A stretch of 64,000 nt of DNA from Novosphingobium sp. EMRT-2 (GCF_005145025.1 NZ_CP039695.1:1669501-1733500), one strand, 5' to 3'. Shown: positions 54,746-63,577, numbered from the stretch's first letter. Numbers and translations are program-made. Notes: generated from the letters alone by a model not told the origin.

Positions 54746-55580
54746 CACTTTACCTGATTCCGGGCCAGTTTCCGGGCCGGACATCATCGTTATTCCGGCC
54801 CGTTTCGGGTCCACCCGCCTGCCCGGCAAGCCGTTGCTGCCCATCGCCGGGCGAACGTTGCTGGACCGGGTGGTGGCCATCGCGCGCACGGCGGCGGCTC
54901 AGGCCGGCGATTGCGAGGTCGTGGTGGCGACCGATGACGAGCGGATCGCCGCGCACGGCCGCCAACTGGGCGTCGATGTCGCCATGACCTCGGCCGATCT
55001 CGATTCCGGCTCCGTCCGCGCCTTTGCGGCGGCGTCCACGCGCGCGGCCCCGCCCGCGTTCGTCGTCAATCTTCAGGGAGACGCCCCGTTCACGCCAGCC
55101 GCGATCGTGGCCGGGCTGCTGGACGTCCTGCGCCGGCGGACAGCCGCAGTCGTGACGCCGGTGTTCCAGCTCGATTGGCCACGGCTGGATCGCCTGCGCG
55201 CGCACAAGCAGACGGCGCCTTTCAGCGGCACGACCTGCGTGCGGGCGCCCGATGGGCGGGCGCTGTGGTTTTCCAAGACCATTCTGCCCGCCCTGCGCGG
55301 GGAAGACGGTTTGCGGGCACAACCGCTTTCTCCGGTCTGGCAACATCTCGGCCTTTACGGATATAGCTTTCCGGCCCTGGAATGGTTCGCATCGGCGCGG
55401 GCCAGCCAGTACGAGAAACTGGAAGGTCTGGAACAGTTGCGCTTCCTCGAACATGGATGGGCGATCGACACGATCGCCGTGGACGTCCCTCCGCATGTCC
55501 TTTCCGGAATCGACACGCCCGCAGACCTGACGCTGGCCGAAGAAGCCATCGCCCGGTTCGGCGATCCCTATCCCGCGTAA
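54738..55580 (+). CDS. kdsB: 3-deoxy-manno-octulosonate cytidylyltransferase (CMP-Kdo synthetase)
   Basis: This 280-residue enzyme activates Kdo with CTP. N-terminal IVIPARFGSTRLPGKPLLPI is the CTP-binding signature. VVVATDDERIAAHG, VVNLQGDAPFT, HLGLYGYSFPALEWF and EKLEGLEQLRFLEHG follow. It begins with TTG 54738 inside the end of kdsD, with AGGGCCGG just upstream. Normal CMP-Kdo synthetases read LQGDEP; here it reads LQGDAP, so one conserved acidic residue is replaced. Confidence 0.93.
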   Translation: MPDTLPDSGPVSGPDIIVIPARFGSTRLPGKPLLPIAGRTLLDRVVAIARTAAAQAGDCEVVVATDDERIAAHGRQLGVDVAMTSADLDSGSVRAFAAASTRAAPPAFVVNLQGDAPFTPAAIVAGLLDVLRRRTAAVVTPVFQLDWPRLDRLRAHKQTAPFSGTTCVRAPDGRALWFSKTILPALRGEDGLRAQPLSPVWQHLGLYGYSFPALEWFASARASQYEKLEGLEQLRFLEHGWAIDTIAVDVPPHVLSGIDTPADLTLAEEAIARFGDPYPA

Positions 55581-55588
55581 GCGCCCGC

Positions 55589-56203
55589 GTGTTCATCATC
55601 GTCCGCCACGGCAAAACCTTTGCCGCCGGGGAAGCGCCGCGCCGCATCGGCGCGCGCACCGATCTTCCGCTGACTGACGAAGGCGAACAGGAAGCCCGCC
55701 GGCTGGGCGACCACTTCGCCGAACTGGGCTGGCGTTTCGGCAAGGTACTGGTTTCACCCCTGCTCCGCGCCCAACGGACCGCAGCGCACATCCTTGCCGC
55801 GCAAGGCACGGCGATCACGGCCGAGGAGGCGGATTTCCTTGCCGAGATCGACCACGGACCGGACGAGAACCAGACCGAAGACGCCGTGCTGGCGCGGATC
55901 GGCAACGCCGCGTTGCGCGCCTGGGATCACGCCGCCGAACCGCCGCCCGGATGGATCGTGGACGCGCCCGCGCGGATCGGGGCCTGGGCGGATCTGTTCG
56001 CACGTACACCCGCAGATCGCGATGCCCCGGTGCTGCTGGTGACCAGCAACGGCGCGGCGCGCTTCGCGCTGCTGGCCGATCCGGCCCTCAGCAAGGCCGC
56101 CGAAGCGCTGCCGTCGCTCAAGCTGCCCACGGGCGGCTATGGCATGATCCGCCGCAACGCGGACGGACGGCTTGAAGTTCCCGTGTGGGGGCAGCGCCCT
56201 TGA
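55589..56203 (+). CDS. Histidine phosphatase superfamily protein
   Basis: This 204-residue protein starts VFIIVRHGKTF (the RHG catalytic motif) and continues with RTDLPLTDEGEQEARRLGDH and SPLLRAQRTAAHIL, typical of phosphoglycerate-mutase-like phosphatases. The second catalytic His normally in a GH motif is less clear. GTG 55589, 8 bases after kdsB, is the earliest credible start because the upstream frame lies inside kdsB. It overlaps the KpsC-like gene by 4 bases. A phosphatase for Kdo-8-P would suit the place, but the KdsC (HAD) family is different, so the role is unknown. Confidence 0.85.
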   Translation: MFIIVRHGKTFAAGEAPRRIGARTDLPLTDEGEQEARRLGDHFAELGWRFGKVLVSPLLRAQRTAAHILAAQGTAITAEEADFLAEIDHGPDENQTEDAVLARIGNAALRAWDHAAEPPPGWIVDAPARIGAWADLFARTPADRDAPVLLVTSNGAARFALLADPALSKAAEALPSLKLPTGGYGMIRRNADGRLEVPVWGQRP

Positions 56204-57828
56204 GCGCGACCGCCCCCCAGTCCTTGCTACGCGCGCCACCGTTTCCGGGCCTTGATGCAGGAGTCACGATCGCCGGCATTGCCTCCGCGTCGCCGGAAAA
56301 CAGCGATCCGGCGGCTCTGTTCGCGCGTATCCGCGCGGCGCGAGTCGGCGGCGCGTTCTGGGAAAGGCCCGCCGCGCTTTCGCGCCCTGCCTCGGTCGTC
56401 CTGCGCCCCCGCTCGCCCGGTGAAGCCGCAACGCTGGCCAGCGGTCTCAACCAGCAGGAAGCGGCAGAGGCACTGTGGATCACACCCGCTCGCGCGGATG
56501 CAGCCGATCCGTGGTCCGCGCTGGAAGGCGCGGGGACACTCGTCGCGCACGGCGATGACGAATGGGTCGCCCTGGCGTGCATCGCCGGCGTGCCGGTGCG
56601 CGTTCTCTCGCCCGGTCCCTTCGGCGCGCCGGGCGACGGGCAGGCGGCGCTGGAAGCGGCCGCCCTGCGCGCGCTGGCCACGCCGTGCTATCGCGATCCC
56701 TTCACCGGCGAAGCCACGACCCTTCTCGCGACGATTGCGACTCTGGCCGAATGGCGTCGGATCATCGACGGCAACCGGGCCATCGTCGCGGCCTGCGGCA
56801 TGGCATGGTGGAAACGGGAGGAAATCCGCCGCTTCCTGTGGTGCCCCGGTCAACCGTTGCGAATCGTCTCGCGCCCCGCGCGGGCGCTGGATCTCGCGGC
56901 ACGGCACGATGGCCAAGTGGCGATCTGGCCATCGCGCGTATCGCCCGCACTGCTGGCCGCGGCCGCAGACAAGGGCGTGCCTCTCGTGCGCGTGGAGGAC
57001 GGGTTCGTCCGCTCGGTGGGCCTTGGTAGCAACCTCGTGCCGCCCTCCTCGATCGTGGTGGACCGCCAGGGCATCCATTTCGATCCTTCCGGCCCCAGCG
57101 ACCTCGAAACGATTCTCGCCGCCACCCGCTTCGCGCCCGACCTGATCGACCGCGCGCGCACCTTGCGCGAAACGATCGTGGCCGCCGGGATCAGCAAGTA
57201 TTCCACCGGCAGCGCCTCATCCGCCCCACCCCGCCAGCCCGGGCGGCGGCTGGTGCTGGTTCCCGCGCAGGTAGAAGACGACATGTCGGTGCTGGCCGGT
57301 GGCGGCGGGCTGCATTCCAACCTGGAACTGCTGCGCCGCGTCCGCGCGCTGGAGCCGGATGCCGAAATCTGGTTCCGGCCGCACCCCGATGTCGATGCCG
57401 GCCACCGCAAGGGCGCGGTGCCCGATGGAGAGGTGCTGCAACTGGCCGACCGCATCGTGCGCGAAGGCGGCATGGCCCCGCTGCTCGACGTGGTCGATGC
57501 CGTGCACGTGCTGACCTCGCTGACCGGGTTCGAGGCGCTGATGCGCGGGCGCGCGGTGACCTGCCATGGCATACCGTTCTACGCCGGCTGGGGGCTGACC
57601 CGAGATCTCGCCACGATACCCGACCGGCGCGGGCGCGCGCTGACCCTGGACGAACTCGTCGCCGGGGTGCTGATTCTCTACCCCCGCTATCTCGATCCGG
57701 TCACCGGCCTCCCCTGTCCGCCCGAAGTGCTGGTGCGCCGCATGGCGGAAAACCAAGCGCCCAACCGGCTGGGCTGGGTGGCGCCCTTGCGCCGCTGGCA
57801 GGGGCGGTTCATGGCGATGTGGCGATGA
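56200..57828 (+). CDS. KpsC-like capsule beta-Kdo transferase, one full module plus remnant
   Basis: The 542-residue protein contains one complete KpsC-type module in residues ~210-540: VAIWPSRVSPALLAAAADKG, VEDGFVRSVGLGSNLVPPSS, VLVPAQVEDDMSVLAGGG, WFRPHPDVDAGHRKG, TSLTGFEALMRGRAVTCHG and FYAGWGLTRDL. The first ~200 residues resemble only the last part of another module (YRDPFTGEATTL, AEWRRIIDGNR). E. coli KpsC has two full modules that add Kdo with alternating linkages. TTG 56200 (TTGA overlap) is used; GTG 56185 is possible. It is the Kdo-linker enzyme for capsule. Four bases overlap the GT4 gene. Confidence 0.9.
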   Translation: MSATAPQSLLRAPPFPGLDAGVTIAGIASASPENSDPAALFARIRAARVGGAFWERPAALSRPASVVLRPRSPGEAATLASGLNQQEAAEALWITPARADAADPWSALEGAGTLVAHGDDEWVALACIAGVPVRVLSPGPFGAPGDGQAALEAAALRALATPCYRDPFTGEATTLLATIATLAEWRRIIDGNRAIVAACGMAWWKREEIRRFLWCPGQPLRIVSRPARALDLAARHDGQVAIWPSRVSPALLAAAADKGVPLVRVEDGFVRSVGLGSNLVPPSSIVVDRQGIHFDPSGPSDLETILAATRFAPDLIDRARTLRETIVAAGISKYSTGSASSAPPRQPGRRLVLVPAQVEDDMSVLAGGGGLHSNLELLRRVRALEPDAEIWFRPHPDVDAGHRKGAVPDGEVLQLADRIVREGGMAPLLDVVDAVHVLTSLTGFEALMRGRAVTCHGIPFYAGWGLTRDLATIPDRRGRALTLDELVAGVLILYPRYLDPVTGLPCPPEVLVRRMAENQAPNRLGWVAPLRRWQGRFMAMWR

Positions 57829-59045
57829 CCGCCGTCATTCTCGACATCTCGCGCCTGATCTCGCGCGTGCGCCACAATACGCCGTCGGGCGTGGACCGGG
57901 TGGAGATGGCCTACGCGCGCGGCCTGATGAAGCGCTATGGCGACGGGCTGGCCTTCGCCGCCGTCCACCCCACCGGTCTCTATGGGCGATTGCGGCGGGC
58001 GCAGGCCATCGCCTACCTCGACGAACTCGAGCGGCGCTGGACGCAGGAAGCGGAAGACCCGGACCAGCGCCCGCACCAGCGATCGCTGCCGTCCGTCCTG
58101 CCACAGATGGCGGCGTTGTGGCCGCAACGGCCCCCTGCTCCGACCGGCCCGGTGCCCCCGGTCTATGTCCAGGTCTCGCCCCATCACCTCACCCGCCAGG
58201 CGCTGGTGCGCCGCATCCTGCAACGGGAACGGGCGCGGTTCATGTGCATGGTGCACGATCTAATTCCGATAGAATTTCCTGAATATGCGCGGCCTTCGGG
58301 CGCGGCGCTGCATCGGCAGCGCATGGAAACGGTGGTCGCCTGTGCCGATGCGGTAATCGTCAATTCGGCTGCCACCGGCCGATCGCTGCGCCCGTGGATC
58401 GAACGGAGCGGCCGGGCGATCGCCACGCATGTCGCCTTGCTGGGCACCGAAGACCTCACCGCCCCAGCCGCTCCAGCGACCTCGGCGGAGCGGCCCGCGT
58501 TTGTGTGCCTCGGCACGATCGAGCCGCGCAAGAATCACCTGCTGCTGCTGCACCTGTGGCGCCACCTGGCGGAAACGATGCCGGCGCCGGACGTGCCGCG
58601 CCTGGTGATCATCGGCCGCCGCGGCTGGGAAAACGAACAGGTGGTGGACCTGCTGGAGCGCTGCCCAGCGCTGAAGAGCCATGTCGAGGAAATCAACGGC
58701 TGTTCCGACCAGCGGATGGCCGCGCTGCTGGCAAGCGCCCGCGCGCTGCTCATGCCCTCGTTCGCCGAAGGATTCGGGATGCCCGTTGCCGAAGCGCTGT
58801 CGCTGGGCGTGCCGGCGATCTGCAGCGATCTTCCCGCCTTGCGCGAAGTGGGCGGAAACACCCCCGACTACCTCGATCCGCTGGACGGCCCCGGCTGGAA
58901 GGCGATGATCCTTGACCACGCCCGCTCCGGCCCGGCCCACGCCGCGCAGAAGGCACGGCTTGGGCAATGGCACAAGCCGCTGTGGAGCGAGCATATGGAT
59001 ATTGTCGAACAGGCGATCGCCGGCCTCCGCCAGCCGACAGCCTGA
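57825..59045 (+). CDS. Family 4 glycosyltransferase
   Basis: This 406-residue GT-B enzyme has the N-terminal block RHNTPSGVDRVEMAYARGL and FMCMVHDLIPIEFPEYARPS, and the GT4 block FVCLGTIEPRKNHLLLLHLW, VIIGRRGWENEQVVDLLERC and SFAEGFGMPVAEALSLGVPA. The architecture matches the gene at 35494. ATG 57825 overlaps the KpsC-like stop (ATGA). It is GC-rich like the core. Probable first or linking sugar transferase after Kdo; this is inferred from its coupling to kpsC. Confidence 0.9.
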   Translation: MTAVILDISRLISRVRHNTPSGVDRVEMAYARGLMKRYGDGLAFAAVHPTGLYGRLRRAQAIAYLDELERRWTQEAEDPDQRPHQRSLPSVLPQMAALWPQRPPAPTGPVPPVYVQVSPHHLTRQALVRRILQRERARFMCMVHDLIPIEFPEYARPSGAALHRQRMETVVACADAVIVNSAATGRSLRPWIERSGRAIATHVALLGTEDLTAPAAPATSAERPAFVCLGTIEPRKNHLLLLHLWRHLAETMPAPDVPRLVIIGRRGWENEQVVDLLERCPALKSHVEEINGCSDQRMAALLASARALLMPSFAEGFGMPVAEALSLGVPAICSDLPALREVGGNTPDYLDPLDGPGWKAMILDHARSGPAHAAQKARLGQWHKPLWSEHMDIVEQAIAGLRQPTA

Positions 59046-59048
59046 GCG

Positions 59049-59666
59049 TCAGTGCCTCGGCTTGGTCGAGGTAATCGCGGTTCCGAACAGGCGGTCCCAC
59101 AGCGGCGTCGTGATCGCGTAGTTGCCATGTTCGCTGATGTGGTGGTGGCGCATGTGGTGTTGCTTGATTGCACGCGCCATGCGCCCGCGCATCGGCCACT
59201 GATGGCACGCGAAATGGGTGAAATCGTAAACCACGTAGCCCGAGATAAAGCCCAGGAACAGCCAGTCCCCACCCGGCCCCACCATCGAGACACAGGCATA
59301 CCACACCGCCGCCGCAATCGGCACGCTCACGATTGGTGGCATCATGTTGCGCAACCGGTCATTGGGGCTCGCGTGATGATTGCCGTGCATGATGAAGGTG
59401 AAAGCCTGCAGCGGCTTCCACTTTAGCCGCAAGTGGAACAGGAAGCGATGCATGGCATATTCGAACAGCGTCCACAGCCACAGACCGCCCACGACCAGGC
59501 TGAACGCAGCAGCCACGCTGACGGTGCCCCAGCCCATCCAGACCAGGAAGGGGAGAAACATCCCCCAGATCGCGCCGAAAGCGACAGGGGAAACCACGGT
59601 CAGCTTTTCAAGCCACGCGTTCCGAAACAATCTGATCGGTTGCAGATGCGAACTCCGGGCTGTCAT
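59049..59666 (-). CDS. Fatty acid hydroxylase family membrane protein
   Basis: This 205-residue integral membrane di-iron enzyme contains the histidine motifs EYAMHRFLFH, MHGNHHASPND, YDFTHFACH and KQHHMRHHH, which match the fatty acid/ceramide 2-hydroxylase branch. Three to four hydrophobic segments are present. Sphingomonads make 2-hydroxy fatty acids for glycosphingolipids, so an acyl 2-hydroxylase role is plausible. It is convergent with the GT4 gene (3-base gap). Confidence 0.9.
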   Translation of the reverse strand: MTARSSHLQPIRLFRNAWLEKLTVVSPVAFGAIWGMFLPFLVWMGWGTVSVAAAFSLVVGGLWLWTLFEYAMHRFLFHLRLKWKPLQAFTFIMHGNHHASPNDRLRNMMPPIVSVPIAAAVWYACVSMVGPGGDWLFLGFISGYVVYDFTHFACHQWPMRGRMARAIKQHHMRHHHISEHGNYAITTPLWDRLFGTAITSTKPRH

Positions 59667-59865
59667 AACCTTGACTCTGGACAGGACAGGCCGCCAAGTG
59701 TCAAGAGTCTAAAGTCCCCAAAATAGGCGAATGCACCCCTCCAGACGACAGGATGCCCAAACCGCCATCCCACTGAAAATGCGGTATTGGCGCGTGTGCA
59801 GTGCAGTAGAAATTGCATAAATCCACGGGTTCGCCCTTGGTTAGGACTCAGGATTACACGCCTAT

Positions 59866-60678
59866 ATGTTCAGCCCTATACGGTTTGATGGCAGTTTTGT
59901 TCCTGCCCCCCACACAGGCCGGGTTCTTGTCGTGGGAGCATCGGGCGAACTGGGTGGCGCCCTCGCGCGGCACTATGCCCGGGCCGGCGCCCAGCTATCG
60001 CTGTGGGGGCGCGACAGCGGCCGGCTCGATGCCCTCGCCGCAGCTTGCCTGGAGTTTGGCGCGGGCGCGGTGGCTACCCGATCCCTGGATCTATCCGATA
60101 CCGATGGCGCGCTGGACGCCCTGTCGCGCGAAGAGGCCGACGAGCCGTTCAGCCTCGCCCTGTTCGCGGCGGGCTGTGGCGATGTCCGCACCAAAGGCGC
60201 CATGGTGGAAGATGCCGCGCAGGTGGCCCGTCTGGCGCAGGTCAACTTCCTGGCGCAAGCGGCCATGGCCGCCCGTTGCGCCCAGGCGATGGCCGCGCGC
60301 GGGCACGGCGCGATCGTCGTGATCGGGTCGGCCGCCGCCGATCACGCACTGCCTTTCGCTGCGGCCTATGCCGGATCGAAGGCGGGTTTGGCCCGCTTCA
60401 CCGACGCGCTGCGCATCGGTGTGCGGCCGTACGGCGTATCCGTGACGCTCGTATCCCCCGGCTTCATCGACACGGCGGCAGCCCGGCGGGTCCCTGGTCC
60501 CAAGCCGCTGATTCTGCAGCCTGACAGAGCCGCCGCGCTGATCGCGAAAGCGGCGGCGCGCGGAAAAGCCCATGTAGTGCTGCCCTGGCCGTTCGGGCTG
60601 CTGCGGCTCTTCTCGGCGATCCTGCCGCGCTTCCTGCGCGATCGGTTGCTGCGCGCGCTTACGCCGCCGGGGGTGTAG
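59866..60678 (+). CDS. SDR family oxidoreductase
   Basis: This 270-residue protein has the cofactor loop VVGASGELGGALARHYARAG, the catalytic triad region IGSAAADHALPFAAAYAGSK (Ser..Tyr..Lys) and SPGFIDTAAARRVPG. The C-terminal stretch is hydrophobic and basic (WPFGLLRLFSAILPRFLRDR), suggesting membrane association. ATG 59866 is used. The last 20 bases overlap the tail of the convergent LTA-synthase-like gene. The substrate is unknown. Confidence 0.9.
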   Translation: MFSPIRFDGSFVPAPHTGRVLVVGASGELGGALARHYARAGAQLSLWGRDSGRLDALAAACLEFGAGAVATRSLDLSDTDGALDALSREEADEPFSLALFAAGCGDVRTKGAMVEDAAQVARLAQVNFLAQAAMAARCAQAMAARGHGAIVVIGSAAADHALPFAAAYAGSKAGLARFTDALRIGVRPYGVSVTLVSPGFIDTAAARRVPGPKPLILQPDRAAALIAKAAARGKAHVVLPWPFGLLRLFSAILPRFLRDRLLRALTPPGV

Positions 60679-62161
60679 CCAGAAGATCGTGGACCGCGTG
60701 ATGGAGCTGCGCCGGAGTGAGGTCCACGCGCCGCCCCTCCCCCTCCACCACCGCGCCGGAGGCATCGAGGCGAACGACAACATACGGCGTGTGGCGTACC
60801 GGCCCCGGCGTGGTGACACCGGGGATGCTCGGGCGGTGATCGCCGAAGAAGACGAGGACCGAAGGCCGGCCAAGGTCAGCCAGCGCTTCGAGCAATGCCG
60901 CCAGCATCGCATCGCTGTTGCGTACAAGGCGCAGGTAAGAGGCAACGAGATCGCGCGGCCCCGATCCATCCTCCGGTGCCCAGGGGCCATGATTCTCGAT
61001 CGTCACGGCGTAAAGCATCGTTGCTTCCGTTGCCTTTCGCGCCAGATCGCCAATCGTTCCGGCCATCGCCGCGTCGGTCACGTAGCGCCCCTCCCCTGCC
61101 GAGGGTTGCTCGAAATGCTCTTCGCCCACCATCTCCGCGAAGCCGGCGGCAGGCATGATGCGGTGCCGGTTGTAGAATCGCAGGTCGTGCGGGTGGAGAA
61201 ACAGGCTGCGCCATCCTCGCCCGGCAAGCCGCGCGGGCAAGGCGTGCGACGCTTCGCCCACCGCGGTCAGGAACGGATCGTACCGGCGGAAGCCCAGTTC
61301 CTCCTCGTCGCGACCGAAGATCAGGCCATACTCGGTGCGCATGGTATAGGCGCCGAACCCGCTGACGTTGAGATCGCCCCATTGCCAGGCGACCGAACGG
61401 GCGCGGGCCAGGCCCGGCAATTCCAGCGCCGGATCGCCGAACAGGTCCACGGGATCGGCGAAGGATTCGCATTGCACGATCACCGCCAGCGGAGGTTCGA
61501 CCGCCATCATTCCGACCGCCACCTCGGGGTGAGCACGCGGCGCGGGATCGACCGTCGCGCGCCAGCGCAGCCAATAGAGCAGCAAAGTCGCCAGCAAACC
61601 GTGGCGGCGCACGTCCCCGTCCAGATCGGGCTCCGGAGCAAGACCGCGCCACGGCGGAATTGCCATGACCCACCGCAACAACACCAGACTGCCCCCTAGC
61701 AACAGCGCGCCGGCCAGATGGGCACCGATGTCGCCGACGAATAGCCACGCGAACAGCGCCAGCAGCACCGGTCCGCTGGCGATCAGCACCCCCTTTTGCA
61801 CCGGGCTCAACGCTGACAGATAGAACTGCGGATGGCGCAGCACAGCGCCGACAAGCACGAGGTCGGAGAACACCAGCGGTTCACCCAGCATGGTGTGCTT
61901 GGCGTTGGAAACGACCGTGAACAGCGCCACCAGCGCCAGCGTCAGGATCGCGGAGGCCAGCGGATTGCCGCAGATGCCAAGGAATAGCCCGAAGCCGCTG
62001 GCGACCAGCAGCATGTGCAGCACCATGCCGGCCGCGCTGCGCAAGGGCCAACGCGCATCGCCATCGCGCCGGGGGCGAACCAGCCCGTCCAGCACCAGCG
62101 ACGCGGCGACAAGCCCCGAAAACAGCAGAAACGTGCCTGTCACAGCCCCTCGATAAAACAT
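60659..62161 (-). CDS. LTA synthase family (sulfatase-fold) phosphoglycerol transferase
   Basis: This 500-residue protein has about five transmembrane segments in residues 1-170, followed by a periplasmic sulfatase-fold domain: VIVQCESFADPVDLFG, the Thr nucleophile region LNVSGFGAYTMRTEYGLIFG, FLHPHDLRFYNRHR and the metal site FFGDHRPSIPG. Relatives transfer phosphoglycerol from phosphatidylglycerol onto glycans. ATG 62161 gives a direct first TM helix. It is divergent from kpsS and convergent with the SDR gene. It might decorate the capsule or a periplasmic glucan. Confidence 0.9.
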   Translation of the reverse strand: MFYRGAVTGTFLLFSGLVAASLVLDGLVRPRRDGDARWPLRSAAGMVLHMLLVASGFGLFLGICGNPLASAILTLALVALFTVVSNAKHTMLGEPLVFSDLVLVGAVLRHPQFYLSALSPVQKGVLIASGPVLLALFAWLFVGDIGAHLAGALLLGGSLVLLRWVMAIPPWRGLAPEPDLDGDVRRHGLLATLLLYWLRWRATVDPAPRAHPEVAVGMMAVEPPLAVIVQCESFADPVDLFGDPALELPGLARARSVAWQWGDLNVSGFGAYTMRTEYGLIFGRDEEELGFRRYDPFLTAVGEASHALPARLAGRGWRSLFLHPHDLRFYNRHRIMPAAGFAEMVGEEHFEQPSAGEGRYVTDAAMAGTIGDLARKATEATMLYAVTIENHGPWAPEDGSGPRDLVASYLRLVRNSDAMLAALLEALADLGRPSVLVFFGDHRPSIPGVTTPGPVRHTPYVVVRLDASGAVVEGEGRRVDLTPAQLHHAVHDLLATPPAA

Positions 62162-62335
62162 TCGCGCGGGCAGGGTGGCCGCAGCGTGGATGCCTTAGCC
62201 ATCCCCGAAGGCAATGTCATGGGCGGCTCGTGCGCAAGTGGATGAAATTGATTGGTGGAAACCTGGACGTGGCTCATCGACGCTTCATGTGCTTCGCCCT
62301 AGGGACGTTTGGATGAGGTTCCGGAACACTTGCCG

Positions 62336-63577
62336 ATGCCCGATGAAATAGTGCGTACCGGGGAACGGCGCCGGGTGCTGTTGCTGCAAGGCCTGATGGG
62401 TCCACTGTTCCGCCATCTGGGCCAGGGGCTGATTCGCGCCGGGCATACGGTTTACAAGGTCAATTTCAACGGCGGCGACCGGGCGTTCTGGCGCCTGCCC
62501 GGCGGCATCGACTATCGCGGCACCCTGCAGGACTGGCCCGCCGCGCTGGAAGCCATCCTGCGCGATCGGCGAATTACCGACGTGGTGCTGTTCGGCGATT
62601 GCCGCGATCACCACATGGCCGCCACGCGGGTCTGCCGGGCGCTGGAGGTGCCGGTCCATGTCTTCGAGGAAGGCTATATCCGGCCCGACTGGGTCACGCT
62701 GGAACTGGGCGGGGTCAATGGCCATTCCTCGCTCCCGCGCGACCCGCAATGGTATCGCGATAGCGCCGCCGCCTTGCCACCCGTCCCGCAGCACAGCCAG
62801 GTGCCATCCTCTTTCCGCCGCCGCGCGCTGGAAGGGCTGCTCTACAACGTCGCCGACGTGTTCACGCGCTGGCACTATTCCAACTGGAACAACCATCGTC
62901 CCTGGCCCCCGCTGGTGGAAGGCATGGGCTGGCTGCGCAAGCTGCGCGCGCGGAAATTGCGCGAGGCGCAGGCCGCCCGGTTGTTCGCGCGCATGGAAGC
63001 GTCGCCCGAGCCCTATTTCCTGTTCCCGCTCCAGCTTGACTCGGACGCGCAGATCCGGCTTCATTCGCCCTTCGCGGGCATTGCCGAGGCGCTGAACCTG
63101 ATCATCGCCTCGTTTGCCCGGCACGCGCCGGCCGATACGCGGCTGGTCATCAAGGAGCACCCGCTCGACAACGGCGTGCGCGATTGGGAGCAGACCGCAC
63201 ACGACCTGGGCGAACGCTATGGCGTGGCCGCGCGGATCGATTATCTGGCGGCCGGAGACATCGTGGCCATCGCCCGTGGCGCACGGGGCATGGTGACGAT
63301 CAACAGCACCAGCGGAACCTTCGCGCTGGCGATGGGCGTCCCCGTCGTCGCGCTGGGCCACGCGGTCTATGACATCCCGGACCTTACCGCGCGCGGCGGG
63401 CTGGACGCCTTCTGGCAGAACCCGGTACCGCCCGATCCGGAAACCTTCGCCGCGTTCCGGCGCGTGCTGATCGAACGCTGCCTGATCCCCGGGGGCTTCT
63501 TCTCGAAGGAAGCGCTCGACAAGGTCGTCCGGCACGCCATCGCGCGGTTCGAGGGAACGCCCCTTCCGCCCGAATAA
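62336..63577 (+). CDS. kpsS: Capsule polysaccharide beta-Kdo transferase KpsS
   Basis: This 413-residue GT-B enzyme adds the first Kdo to phosphatidylglycerol in the group 2 capsule linker. Motifs are VLLLQGLMGPLFRHLG, GDRAFWRLPGGIDYRGTL, FGDCRDHHMAATRV, EEGYIRPDWVTLELGGVN, FLFPLQLDSDAQIRLHS, VIKEHPLDNG and TINSTSGTFALAMGVPVVAL. ATG 62336 is used; TTG 62309, closer to an AGGGA sequence, may be the true start. It is divergent from the LTA-synthase-like gene by a 174-base region and convergent with the lptA-like gene. Confidence 0.93.
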   Translation: MPDEIVRTGERRRVLLLQGLMGPLFRHLGQGLIRAGHTVYKVNFNGGDRAFWRLPGGIDYRGTLQDWPAALEAILRDRRITDVVLFGDCRDHHMAATRVCRALEVPVHVFEEGYIRPDWVTLELGGVNGHSSLPRDPQWYRDSAAALPPVPQHSQVPSSFRRRALEGLLYNVADVFTRWHYSNWNNHRPWPPLVEGMGWLRKLRARKLREAQAARLFARMEASPEPYFLFPLQLDSDAQIRLHSPFAGIAEALNLIIASFARHAPADTRLVIKEHPLDNGVRDWEQTAHDLGERYGVAARIDYLAAGDIVAIARGARGMVTINSTSGTFALAMGVPVVALGHAVYDIPDLTARGGLDAFWQNPVPPDPETFAAFRRVLIERCLIPGGFFSKEALDKVVRHAIARFEGTPLPPE

